A model generated the notes under the pieces. That model was given only the letters and a program-made list of their open reading frames with translations, searched no databases and had not been told where the DNA came from. Below are positions 14,523 through 21,904 of a DNA stretch of 50,836 bases, one piece after another; the stretch's first letter is position 1, and every line of letters starts with the position of its first letter. Position numbers and translations under genes: made by a program. The stretch is from the IMG/VR virus record IMGVR_UViG_3300025012_000127, positions 1 to 50,836 of that record. One strand, written 5' to 3'. This DNA comes from a virus.

Positions 14523-15494
14523 ATGAATTTTTACGAAAAAATAGACTATAGTGCATTATTCACTTATCAGTTATGTCCACGCAAGTTTCTCTTCCAGTAT
14601 GTAATGCATCTCAAACCAGCTGGACAGTCCATCCATTTAGTCTTTGGCTCCTGTTGGCATTATGGCCTTGAGGCTGCTTACAACGAATTACTTAAAAACC
14701 CATCTCTTAATGTTATCGAAGTAACTGAAATCTCCATCAAGGCGTTTAACAAACTCTGGAAGCTCGACGGCGAGCCTTTCTGGAAAAATGAAGATGCAAT
14801 CTTCCCCAAGAGCCCAGGACATGCAGCTAATATGTATAAGGGTTATTGGGACCGCTTTCTTAAGGCTGACGTTCACGAGCGTTCAATCCTCGCTGTTGAA
14901 GCACCATTCTCAATTGATCTTTCTATCAATGGTTCGCATCTTCCCAATTATGTTGGCAGACTAGATTTAGTATTTTCAAATGGTCGTGATAGCGTAGATG
15001 TGTTGGATCACAAAACTACGAAAGCTCTCTATGCTACGACCTCACAATCTTACGAAATGTCATATCAATCTGACGGTTACTTAACCGCTGGACGGATATA
15101 TTATGATAAAATTCCAACCATTACTTATCGCATAGCTTTGTGTCAGAAATCCAAGATTGACTTCATCCCGATTACGATTAACAAACGATCTGCATCTATT
15201 GAGCATTTTTTATCTGATCTATGTCATTATGCAACAGAGATTCAAAAGAACCTAGTTTTGCTTGAAAACGACAAGGTTACTTGTCATGATCGAACTGATA
15301 CATTACAATCTTTTCATCGCAACCCTGGATATTCATGTACTTCATTTTCTTCTACCTGCCCATATTATGATATATGCAAAATTCGGAATAATCCATTAAT
15401 GTGGCTTGATAAAGCTCCTCAGGGATTTCATTTCTCTGAATGGGATCCGGAATTACACGAGGCAAACACTAAGCAAAGGTTGGGTGAGGTGTAA
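14523..15494 (+). CDS. PD-(D/E)XK nuclease, RecB/Cas4-like, probable Fe-S
   Basis: Exonuclease of the RecB/Cas4 type, likely paired with the downstream Sak4-like ATPase in recombination. Of 323 residues: Cys18 in QLCPRKF; conserved His48 and Glu50 region (CWHYGLEAAY); catalytic Glu126, Asp148 (YVGRLD), Asp162 and Lys164 (LDHKTTK); a QSDGYL motif near 186-191; and a C-terminal Cys trio (SCTSFSSTCPYYDIC) that with Cys18 fits a 4Fe-4S cluster. GAGAGG lies upstream. Confidence 0.85.
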   Translation: MNFYEKIDYSALFTYQLCPRKFLFQYVMHLKPAGQSIHLVFGSCWHYGLEAAYNELLKNPSLNVIEVTEISIKAFNKLWKLDGEPFWKNEDAIFPKSPGHAANMYKGYWDRFLKADVHERSILAVEAPFSIDLSINGSHLPNYVGRLDLVFSNGRDSVDVLDHKTTKALYATTSQSYEMSYQSDGYLTAGRIYYDKIPTITYRIALCQKSKIDFIPITINKRSASIEHFLSDLCHYATEIQKNLVLLENDKVTCHDRTDTLQSFHRNPGYSCTSFSSTCPYYDICKIRNNPLMWLDKAPQGFHFSEWDPELHEANTKQRLGEV

Positions 15495-15496
15495 TT

Positions 15497-15727
15497 ATGA
15501 AACATGGTATAATTACAGAAATTAATTGGAAATATATAGCAGCTGTATTAGCTAATGAAGGTGATGATGTGCAAAGTGATTTTTTTAAATCATTTGTTGC
15601 AGAATGTAAAACTTGGGGAACATCATACGAAGTTCAAACACAATTAGCAAGTATAAATGCTAAACTTACTAAGGATGAAAAAGAATTATTAGGAATGATA
15701 ACTTATCAATCTGATAGTGAGGTGTAA
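15497..15727 (+). CDS. 76-residue hypothetical protein
   Basis: GAGGTG precedes the ATG, two bases after the nuclease stop. Acidic and helical (NEGDDVQSDFFKSFVAECKTWG). Resembles small phage early proteins; no family named. Confidence 0.68.
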   Translation: MKHGIITEINWKYIAAVLANEGDDVQSDFFKSFVAECKTWGTSYEVQTQLASINAKLTKDEKELLGMITYQSDSEV

Positions 15728-15728
15728 T

Positions 15729-15959
15729 ATGAGCCATTATTCAAATGATTCAACAATGATTAAATTAGATCATTCTTCAGAATATGGAAAAGATTGTTTG
15801 AGATTTTTTTATAATGGATCTATTATTGCTGAGATAATTTGTTTTCAATGGATTCCTAAAATACAAGAACAAATTATTTTTGTTAATGATAAATATTTTG
15901 TAACAGAAGTTATTCATGATTATATAAACAAAACTTGTTCTTGCTATTTGTCAAAATAA
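15729..15959 (+). CDS. 76-residue hypothetical protein
   Basis: The start at 15729 is set by GAGGTG just upstream, shared with the end of the previous gene. Beta-rich look (IIAEIICFQWIPK, IIFVNDKYFVTEVIHDY), like a small barrel or dimer; three Cys. Not assigned. Confidence 0.66.
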   Translation: MSHYSNDSTMIKLDHSSEYGKDCLRFFYNGSIIAEIICFQWIPKIQEQIIFVNDKYFVTEVIHDYINKTCSCYLSK

Positions 15960-15983
15960 ATTAAAATTGCTGGAGGTGTAACT

Positions 15984-16082
15984 ATGTTATTTCCAGGCAC
16001 TGCAAAAGGATTTTACATTACTATGGCAATTGCAGCAATTATTATTTTAGTGGTAGTATTTACTGATAATTATAATTGGTAG
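15984..16082 (+). CDS. 32-residue single-span membrane peptide
   Basis: TGGAGGTG precedes the ATG. Residues 10-26 (FYITMAIAAIIILVVVF) form one span. It ends in TAG. The good ribosome site and tight placement argue for expression; function unknown. Confidence 0.5.
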   Translation: MLFPGTAKGFYITMAIAAIIILVVVFTDNYNW

Positions 16083-16129
16083 ACCTCATGCACCCCCTTT
16101 TTTATTACTATCATTTAAAGGAGTTTTAA

Positions 16130-16681
16130 ATGAAAACATTTGAATTAGTTTACACAATCGAAGCAGGTTCATCCTGGAGAGGTAAAGAAGCTATTAAGAT
16201 TAAGAGCAATCTTGCTGATGACAAACTGGTAGATTGTGAACTTTCCCAAAGTCTTATTGATCATCTCAAAACAGAAGCTGCTGTTCTTGATCCAGATAAA
16301 CTTCTCCTAACTATTGCCGAGGCACAGAAACGAGAAATTCAAACTAGTATTGAAAACATGGACGACATGGCTGTTCTAGCAAAAGCTCATGCTGATAAAG
16401 CATATGAAATTCTCTCAACTATTTCTGAGGAAGCAGAGACTAAGTATGCAGAGATTGAAAAGAAATTTTCAGCTACAGAAAAGCGTTTCAAAGATAAGAT
16501 GCTTTCCACTTCTGAGAGTATCAAAACTCATATGGAAAAACTCTCTGCTGTTGATGAAAAACTTACAAAGATTGACAATTGGCAACTGGAAAAACTAACT
16601 GAGACTTTGAAACAGTTAATTAAAATCATAGAGGTTGATCCTGAACTTGTTAAGCTGGTTTTGGATTATAAGAAGGCATAA
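16130..16681 (+). CDS. 183-residue coiled-coil protein
   Basis: The ribosome module ATTTAAAGGAGTTTTAAATG is the same as before 16706. After a beta-like start (TFELVYTIEAGSSW) nearly the whole chain (75-165) is predicted coiled coil (Glu/Lys/Ala heptads). It lies directly upstream of the Sak4-like ATPase and may act with it as a scaffold or loader (inference). Confidence 0.7.
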   Translation: MKTFELVYTIEAGSSWRGKEAIKIKSNLADDKLVDCELSQSLIDHLKTEAAVLDPDKLLLTIAEAQKREIQTSIENMDDMAVLAKAHADKAYEILSTISEEAETKYAEIEKKFSATEKRFKDKMLSTSESIKTHMEKLSAVDEKLTKIDNWQLEKLTETLKQLIKIIEVDPELVKLVLDYKKA

Positions 16682-16705
16682 TTATTTTATTTAAAGGAGT
16701 TTTAA

Positions 16706-17512
16706 ATGAATCCACAAGTAGCTACAGTACCAAATTTCAACAAGACAAAGCTAACTGAAAAGCAACGAATCTTTAATCTTAAATTCCTCTTGACTGGTAA
16801 TTCAGGTTCTGGCAAAACTCACTTCACAGCAACCTACACCAAGGGACCGCTTCATTATTATATGTTTGATAAGGGAGGAGAAAAGACAATAGAGAAAATA
16901 GCATCCAAAAGGAACGATATCACAATTGATAATTTCTCAGCTGACTCTTTGCTCTTCTCTGATTTTTGGCGGACATTCCAGGAGGATGAAAAAAATGGTC
17001 TGTTCCAGTGGCTGAAGGAACAGTCAGGCATGTTAGTTCTCGACTCTCTGACAAATGCTAACAAGAAAGCAATCCATGAAATTGAAAAGAAGTCTGGTAT
17101 TACTCCGAGCGGCATTGGTAAAAAGATCGACATGAAGATGGGAATGGCGCCTGCTCATTGGGGCCAACTGTTGAACTGGATGAGCACTTTAGTAAGTTCA
17201 CTCCAGGAATTGCCGTGTGCAGTTGCAGTGACTGTCCATTTGCACACGCTCATGAATTCTGATCAAGAAGTAGTAGCAAGGTATCCCGCAGTCAACGGCC
17301 AGTTTCGTCAGTTATTGGCTGCTGATTTTGATGAAGCCTACTTGCTAACGACACAAGGAACTAAGAGGCAAATCTTCTTTACTGAAAAGCTTGCATTCGA
17401 AGCAAAGTCCCGAGTGTTTGATATGCCAAAGGTTGAAGGAATTTCTATGGATCAGTTGGCAGCAGCTTATTTGGCAGGTAAAACAGTTATTCCACAATCC
17501 ATCTCAGCTTAA
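16706..17512 (+). CDS. Sak4-like recombination ATPase (AAA_24, RecA-like core)
   Basis: Phage single-strand annealing/recombination ATPase. 268 residues with Walker A GNSGSGKT (31-38), Walker B MLVLDSLT (about 108-115), a PAHWGQLLNWM segment and a VTVHLHT strand (sensor-like, about 178-184). These fit the short RecA-fold Sak4/AAA_24 family. Its companion is normally an SSB-like protein, found two genes on at 17921. It uses the same ribosome-binding module as its neighbours. Confidence 0.85.
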   Translation: MNPQVATVPNFNKTKLTEKQRIFNLKFLLTGNSGSGKTHFTATYTKGPLHYYMFDKGGEKTIEKIASKRNDITIDNFSADSLLFSDFWRTFQEDEKNGLFQWLKEQSGMLVLDSLTNANKKAIHEIEKKSGITPSGIGKKIDMKMGMAPAHWGQLLNWMSTLVSSLQELPCAVAVTVHLHTLMNSDQEVVARYPAVNGQFRQLLAADFDEAYLLTTQGTKRQIFFTEKLAFEAKSRVFDMPKVEGISMDQLAAAYLAGKTVIPQSISA

Positions 17513-17529
17513 TTAAAGGAGTTTTAATT

Positions 17530-17808
17530 ATGAAAATTGGAGTCAAACCAAAAAGTTATACCGATGTTATATGCTTTGATATTCCTGATAAAGAAAATGC
17601 TCAATTTATTGATGATATTTTTAATTCTATTTCAGTTAGTTCAGAGGAAGAGCTTGATTTTGTAGTAACTGTCACAGGCAAAAAGAAAGATAAAATAGTC
17701 AATAAAGATTTTTATCAAATAGTTGCAGATGAATTAAATATAACAAGAGAAGAAGCAAAGAAAGCAATATTAAATCTTCAGTATAAAGGAGAAAATAAAA
17801 CAGAATAA
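17530..17808 (+). CDS. 92-residue hypothetical protein between Sak4 and SSB
   Basis: AAAGGAG precedes the ATG. Alpha/beta outline: VICFDIP strand, acidic helix, a KKKDKIVNKDF turn and a C-terminal helix (NITREEAKKAILNLQYKG). Position suggests a role with the recombinase; no family recognised. Confidence 0.66.
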   Translation: MKIGVKPKSYTDVICFDIPDKENAQFIDDIFNSISVSSEEELDFVVTVTGKKKDKIVNKDFYQIVADELNITREEAKKAILNLQYKGENKTE

Positions 17809-17920
17809 AACTAAATTAAAACAAACTAAACTAAAGTAATTAAACTAACTTTTGACTAGAGAATAGTTCTTTGGTCAAGCATCACGCATCATACCAAACT
17901 TATTTAAAGGAGATTTACTC

Positions 17921-18343
17921 ATGTCTATGATTCCTAATCTGTCCGAAATTCCTGACAAAGCACCTGTTGAAGCTGGCGAATATGACCTCACCATCTCTAA
18001 GGTCAAAGAGACCAAGTCTCAGCGCACTGGCAGGTATGGTTGTCAGCTGATTATTAATATCGACGGAGAAGATAACGCATCAACTATCTTTCACACTCTC
18101 TGGTATGGTAACTACAAAGATTATCAGGGTGACGATGAAGAAAAGAATAACCTCATGTGGCGGATGGTAAAAGATTTTCTCCGTGCACTTGGACTTGATC
18201 CAGACCAGGAAACCGACGAATCTGATCTGGTCGGCCTCAATTTTACGGCTGAACTCAGTTTTAATGATGGCATGTCGACAGATGATGATGGTAATCCGAT
18301 CAAGGTTGGTCAGCCAAGGAATGAAATTGCTCGTGTAGTTTAA
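17921..18343 (+). CDS. SSB-like protein (DUF669-type)
   Basis: 140 residues. The start (PVEAGEYDLTISKVKETKSQ), then a QLIINIDGED strand, a WRMVKDFLRALGLD helix and a DLVGLNFTAELSF strand match the DUF669/OB-fold single-strand DNA-binding outline typical next to Sak4. The tail is not the acidic DDIPF tip of cellular SSB. AAAGGAG lies upstream. Binds single-stranded DNA in replication and annealing (family knowledge). Confidence 0.75.
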   Translation: MSMIPNLSEIPDKAPVEAGEYDLTISKVKETKSQRTGRYGCQLIINIDGEDNASTIFHTLWYGNYKDYQGDDEEKNNLMWRMVKDFLRALGLDPDQETDESDLVGLNFTAELSFNDGMSTDDDGNPIKVGQPRNEIARVV

Positions 18344-18355
18344 TAACGGAGCTTT

Positions 18356-18439
18356 ATGATCAAGTTTAATTCGATATTAGAGTCTAGTTACCACTTTCAG
18401 TTAGCTAGGTCTGGCATTGCCGGAACAATGTCATTCTGA
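18356..18439 (+). CDS. Possible 27-codon ORF at the head of the structured RNA
   Basis: ACGGAGC stands close before the ATG, a good site, and the frame encodes MIKFNSILESSYHFQLARSG plus seven residues. It runs into the first hairpin of the non-coding RNA region. It could be a leader peptide that couples ribosome movement to the downstream hairpins, or a chance frame. Confidence 0.3.
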   Translation: MIKFNSILESSYHFQLARSGIAGTMSF

Positions 18440-18720
18440 ACGAGGCGTTGATGTGACGCCTACAAGATATCGGAATAAATAAAACTTGCTGTTCACTTAT
18501 GAACGAACTGTTGAATGGTTCGCAAGTAAGTGAACAGCAACTTACAATTGAATGTATGAATCTAATAATCCACATAGATCTGGCCTATGGTTAGGATTAT
18601 ACCTAAAGTAGCATTTGTGTAATGCTATAGCTCGTAGTTACCAGACATAAGATACTGGACTCAGAGCTAAGAACATGAGAGGTATAATACCAATGCCTCT
18701 CATGTCTTGTTTTTATTTAT
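18410..18720 (+). ncRNA. Candidate structured ncRNA: tandem hairpins ending in terminator
   Basis: No long frame. In order: TCTGGC/GCCGGA (18410-18424); AGGCGT/ACGCCT (18443-18461); a long imperfect stem with 21-nt arms at 18488-18508 and 18518-18538; a two-part stem ATAATCC+CATAG/CTATG+GGATTAT (18565-18600); TAGCATT/AATGCTA (18609-18627); TAGCTC..CCAG/CTGG..GAGCTA (18628-18669); then the terminator stem at 18673. Gaps between the last hairpins are 0-9 nt. It follows the SSB gene. I see no own consensus promoter, so it may be the processed 3' part of the recombination-operon mRNA. Confidence 0.6.
18673..18718 (+). terminator. Intrinsic terminator
   Basis: ACATGAGAGG (18673-18682) pairs perfectly with CCTCTCATGT (18696-18705), followed by CTTGTTTTTATTT. 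Ends the 13642-driven unit and the hairpin array. Confidence 0.85.
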
Positions 18721-18741
18721 CTTACTAAATAAATATTACTA

Positions 18742-18939
18742 ATGAAACTAATTAAAACATTAAATGATTGGTTATTAAAACGGAAGAGAAAGAATTGTAA
18801 GCATCAATGGGCTTCTTCAGATAATTTTCACAGAACCTGCTCTGTTTGCGGATTGAAACAGATTATTGTTTATTATCGATTCGGACCAATAAGGACAGAA
18901 TGGATTCAAGATCCATGGCAACTTATTAATAAAGGTTGA
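18742..18939 (+). CDS. 65-residue basic zinc-binding protein
   Basis: CKH (NCKHQW, about residues 18-21) and CSVCG (about 33-37) make a likely C/H-C-C zinc site like those of small phage zinc proteins. Very basic start (LLKRKRKN). I see no ribosome site, so expression or the start is doubtful despite the coherent motif. Confidence 0.55.
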   Translation: MKLIKTLNDWLLKRKRKNCKHQWASSDNFHRTCSVCGLKQIIVYYRFGPIRTEWIQDPWQLINKG

Positions 18940-19016
18940 TATTATCTTTACTAAGAATTAATCTGCTAAAATATTAATGTTTAGCAAAGATAAATATCCT
19001 TCTAAAGGAGCTACCT

Positions 19017-20774
19017 ATGAATCATGAACAACTCATAAAAGAAATCTCTCAAGCAAACATGGCTTATGCTTCTGGCATACCATTCATGACAGATTCTGAA
19101 TATGATCTGTTATGGCAACAACTTTATGCTATAGACCCACATAACAATATCCTTTACCATACTGCACAAGGTCGGGCTGCTTTAACGGGCAAAACCTGGC
19201 ACAAGCACCCCATCTACGGAACTAACAAAGCATTCAACATGCTCGACCTTAAGCCATTCCTTACAAGGTTTGGATCTTATAAATTACGGATCGAACCCAA
19301 ATACGATGGTTGTGCAGCAGTTATAACTCTTACAGATACCGGAGTAAACATTACTCTTGAAGGTGACGGCAGATGTGGACGAGATATAACTCACTTAATG
19401 CCATACATTACGTTTCCATTTCATCTTCGGCACTTTCAAGCAGTTGAGATTCTTATCCTACTAAGTGAGTGGAATCCAGATTATGGAGCAAATCCAAGAA
19501 ATGTAGTTGCTGGCTGGCTAGACCGCAAATATGACAAGCCTTCTGCCCTGATGACAGCCATTCCACATAATCATGGCAACCTATTTGAAGAATATAACTA
19601 CTCCGGTAGCTTAGAAGCTATGGGAGATTTTCTGCTTGAGACATATAACAAATGGTCAAAGATCTATCCGATGGATGGACTTATGATTAAGGTGGCTGAT
19701 GAAAAAGTGCGGCTGGTTGCAGGTAATAATGGACAGACCAATAACTGGAGCATAGCTTGGAAGCCACCAATCCAAGTTAAAGAAACAAAAGTTACCAATA
19801 TTGAATGGAACATATCTCGCTTAGGTAGAGCTGTGCCAACAGTTATCTATGAGCCGATTGAACTTTGTGGAACTACAAATAATAGAGTAACAGGTAATAA
19901 TGCTCAGTGGATTAAAGACAGAAAGATTATGCCTGATTCTACAATATTAGTAGGTAAAGCAGGAGAAATAATTCCAAAGATTTTAGTAGTTCAAAATGAT
20001 ATTCCTAATGAGTATAGAAGAAATTTTCTTCCTACTAACTGTCCAAAATGTAATAATATTCTTCAATGGGAAGGAGTACATCTTGTCTGTAATGGAGCTA
20101 AATGTATAGCAAAATCAATCGTTTCCATTGCTTACTTCTACTCTCAGAAAGGTATAAAAATCGACGGAGTTGGCGAAGGCATTATAGAAAAGCTACTTCA
20201 GAATGAAAAATGTTATTCAGTTCTTTCAACCAAGCCTTGGGCACTTCTTGATCCTCTTAGCTACGACCTTGTGCCAGACATAATAAATACAATCGGAGTA
20301 ACAATTTATAGCAACATCGCTGAACAAGTATTTTCAATGAATAATCAATGCACAATGGCACACTTCGTCGCAGGTTTAGGTCTTCCAGGCTTAGCATATA
20401 AATCATCTCTGCGGCTTTGTCAATATTTAAAAACTGGACAGATTAATATTCACATAACTGATAATGCTAAACGCAGCTTTATTACTGCTGCAACTATTTA
20501 TACAGAAGCAATTAAGGAAATGAAAAATTTCTCTTTCGCGCAACTCCCTAGTGAAGCAAAAGCAATTTATTGCATTACCGGATCGTTGAGCCAGTCACGA
20601 GAAACTATAATAGAAATTCTGAACGGTTACGGATATGAATTTTCATCTGGAGTAACGAGAGAAACAAACTATCTGATCGTCGGAGATGATCCAGGCAGAA
20701 CTAAGATCGAAAAGGCAACTCGTTACAACATCCCTCAAATAACTGAGGAACAACTTTTTAACCTTTTACGGTGA
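19017..20774 (+). CDS. ligA: NAD-dependent DNA ligase (LigA-type)
   Basis: Seals nicks using NAD+. In the 585 residues: a partial NAD-binding Ia region (MTDSEYDLLWQQL, 24-36); adenylation motif I EPKYDGCA with Lys95; the motif EGDGRCGRDIT (about 115-125); MDGLMIKV (motif IV, about 220); an OB domain; a four-Cys zinc finger (NCPKCNNILQWEGVHLVC plus GAKC, about 342-364); helix-hairpin-helix segments; and a C-terminal BRCT domain (about 515-584). It is shorter than bacterial LigA (about 670) but retains all domains. AAAGGAG precedes the ATG. Bacterial-type LigA is uncommon in phages, which more often carry ATP-dependent ligases. Confidence 0.92.
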   Translation: MNHEQLIKEISQANMAYASGIPFMTDSEYDLLWQQLYAIDPHNNILYHTAQGRAALTGKTWHKHPIYGTNKAFNMLDLKPFLTRFGSYKLRIEPKYDGCAAVITLTDTGVNITLEGDGRCGRDITHLMPYITFPFHLRHFQAVEILILLSEWNPDYGANPRNVVAGWLDRKYDKPSALMTAIPHNHGNLFEEYNYSGSLEAMGDFLLETYNKWSKIYPMDGLMIKVADEKVRLVAGNNGQTNNWSIAWKPPIQVKETKVTNIEWNISRLGRAVPTVIYEPIELCGTTNNRVTGNNAQWIKDRKIMPDSTILVGKAGEIIPKILVVQNDIPNEYRRNFLPTNCPKCNNILQWEGVHLVCNGAKCIAKSIVSIAYFYSQKGIKIDGVGEGIIEKLLQNEKCYSVLSTKPWALLDPLSYDLVPDIINTIGVTIYSNIAEQVFSMNNQCTMAHFVAGLGLPGLAYKSSLRLCQYLKTGQINIHITDNAKRSFITAATIYTEAIKEMKNFSFAQLPSEAKAIYCITGSLSQSRETIIEILNGYGYEFSSGVTRETNYLIVGDDPGRTKIEKATRYNIPQITEEQLFNLLR

Positions 20775-20989
20775 ACAAAATGCTTAAAGAAGAATGTAAA
20801 GTAACTGCACGAATAGACAAAGACTTGTACGAACAAGTCCAGGAACACTTTCATCATGGGCAGCAAACAAAACTGTTCAGGCAAATATTCCTTTCGCTGA
20901 AAAGCATAATTAATGGTGGAAAGCTGAATGAGGTTCTTGATTATATGTATAAAGGAAAAGCATTAACTTTGCCAGGCATAGAGGAATAA
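20771..20989 (+). CDS. 72-residue Arc-like ribbon-helix-helix candidate
   Basis: A GTG overlaps the ligase stop (GTGA); ATG at 20780 is an alternative. CKVTARIDKDLYEQVQEHF, then TKLFRQIFLSLKSII, follows the strand-helix-helix order of Arc/MetJ-type regulators. Likely a DNA-binding dimer; distinct from the 4318 family. Target unknown. Confidence 0.62.
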   Translation: MNKMLKEECKVTARIDKDLYEQVQEHFHHGQQTKLFRQIFLSLKSIINGGKLNEVLDYMYKGKALTLPGIEE

Positions 20990-20991
20990 TT

Positions 20992-21369
20992 ATGTCTATA
21001 GATAATGTAATAAATTCAAAACAAACAGAATTAGCATATTGGCAAGCTAGGAATTTTCCTTCATCAGAATTATTTGCTTTAAGTAAAGAAGATTTAGTAC
21101 TAATGATCTGCAATCTGCAAATGACTTTAGGTATGTGTGAAGAGATTGGTGAAATAGCTCATACAGTTCTTAAAGGCACTCAAGGTATTCGTGAAGGTAA
21201 GAATGGAATTAATAAAGATCTTCTTGCTGATGGCTTTGGTGATGTTTTCATTTATGGCTCTCAATTAATGACTTTAAATAAAATAGATGTATCTGATGCT
21301 ATAAATACAACTATTCAGCAGGTTTTAAAAAGAGACTGGCAAAATAATAAAGATGATGGTGAGGTTTAA
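20992..21369 (+). CDS. MazG-like NTP pyrophosphohydrolase
   Basis: All-alpha NTP pyrophosphatase fold. Of 125 residues, CEEIGEIAHTVLKG (about 47-60) carries the ExxE metal motif, and LLADGFGDVFIYGSQL (about 76-91) the second (D/E)xxD motif. In phages MazG-like enzymes hydrolyse dNTPs or (p)ppGpp-related nucleotides. Placed with ligase and other DNA genes. Confidence 0.8.
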   Translation: MSIDNVINSKQTELAYWQARNFPSSELFALSKEDLVLMICNLQMTLGMCEEIGEIAHTVLKGTQGIREGKNGINKDLLADGFGDVFIYGSQLMTLNKIDVSDAINTTIQQVLKRDWQNNKDDGEV

Positions 21370-21371
21370 CT

Positions 21372-21662
21372 ATGCCACTAATGGATCGTATTTACTGCCG
21401 ATCATTCTTAGAAATGTCTTATCCTGAGCAAGCCAGACTAATTGAACGCGTTCGGACTATGCGAACCTCTGCGCTGAACGCAGCACTTGTTAAGTCTCAA
21501 AAGATCACTAAGTCTGCTATGAAAAATATTTCTAAGAACTCTGGAACAAAGCGCGGCAAGAAGATGCTGGCGGATCCTACCAAGAATGCAACAGACTTGC
21601 TTGGTAAACTTTCAGCAGATCAAATAGAGTTAATAAAAAGGCAGTTTCAAAATTTAAACTGA
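21372..21662 (+). CDS. 96-residue basic protein with LSxDQ tail
   Basis: GAGGTT lies upstream. Very basic middle (KKSQK, TKRGKK), consistent with nucleic-acid binding. The end (LGKLSADQIELIKRQFQNL) matches the tails of 2750, 13779 and 7326. Function unknown. Confidence 0.72.
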   Translation: MPLMDRIYCRSFLEMSYPEQARLIERVRTMRTSALNAALVKSQKITKSAMKNISKNSGTKRGKKMLADPTKNATDLLGKLSADQIELIKRQFQNLN

Positions 21663-21667
21663 GGCTT

Positions 21668-21871
21668 ATGATGATAGACAGAGAAATTGTAGTTACATTA
21701 AGTCAGGCTATTCAAATTGGTCCTGATGAATGGAAACAGCATAAGATAAGTAGAATATTTTCAAGTACAAGAAGTCTTAGAGATATGCTTTCATAGGCTG
21801 AAGCAGAAGGATTAATTAATCCACAAATATCAGATTTACAATTTTCTGAATTTACAGGTAAGAGTATATAA
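21668..21871 (+). pseudogene. 68-codon ORF interrupted by in-frame TAG at codon 43
   Basis: GAGGC precedes ATG 21668. The frame encodes MMIDREIVVTLSQAIQIG onward and stops at TAG 21794-21796, yet continues open in the same frame (AEAEGLINPQISDLQFSEFT) to TAA at 21869. Both halves look like one small helical protein. Either a recent nonsense mutation or a truncated but functional 42-residue product; readthrough is possible. Confidence 0.5.
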
Positions 21872-21904
21872 AAATTAATTAAAGATAAAGTTAAAGGTTA
21901 AATC

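Noticed and set aside
21668-21871. Genome-wide TAG recoding with a suppressor tRNA
   Set aside because: Several genes end properly in TAG and large late genes have no internal TAG; no CTA anticodon loop could be found in the tRNA-like gene.
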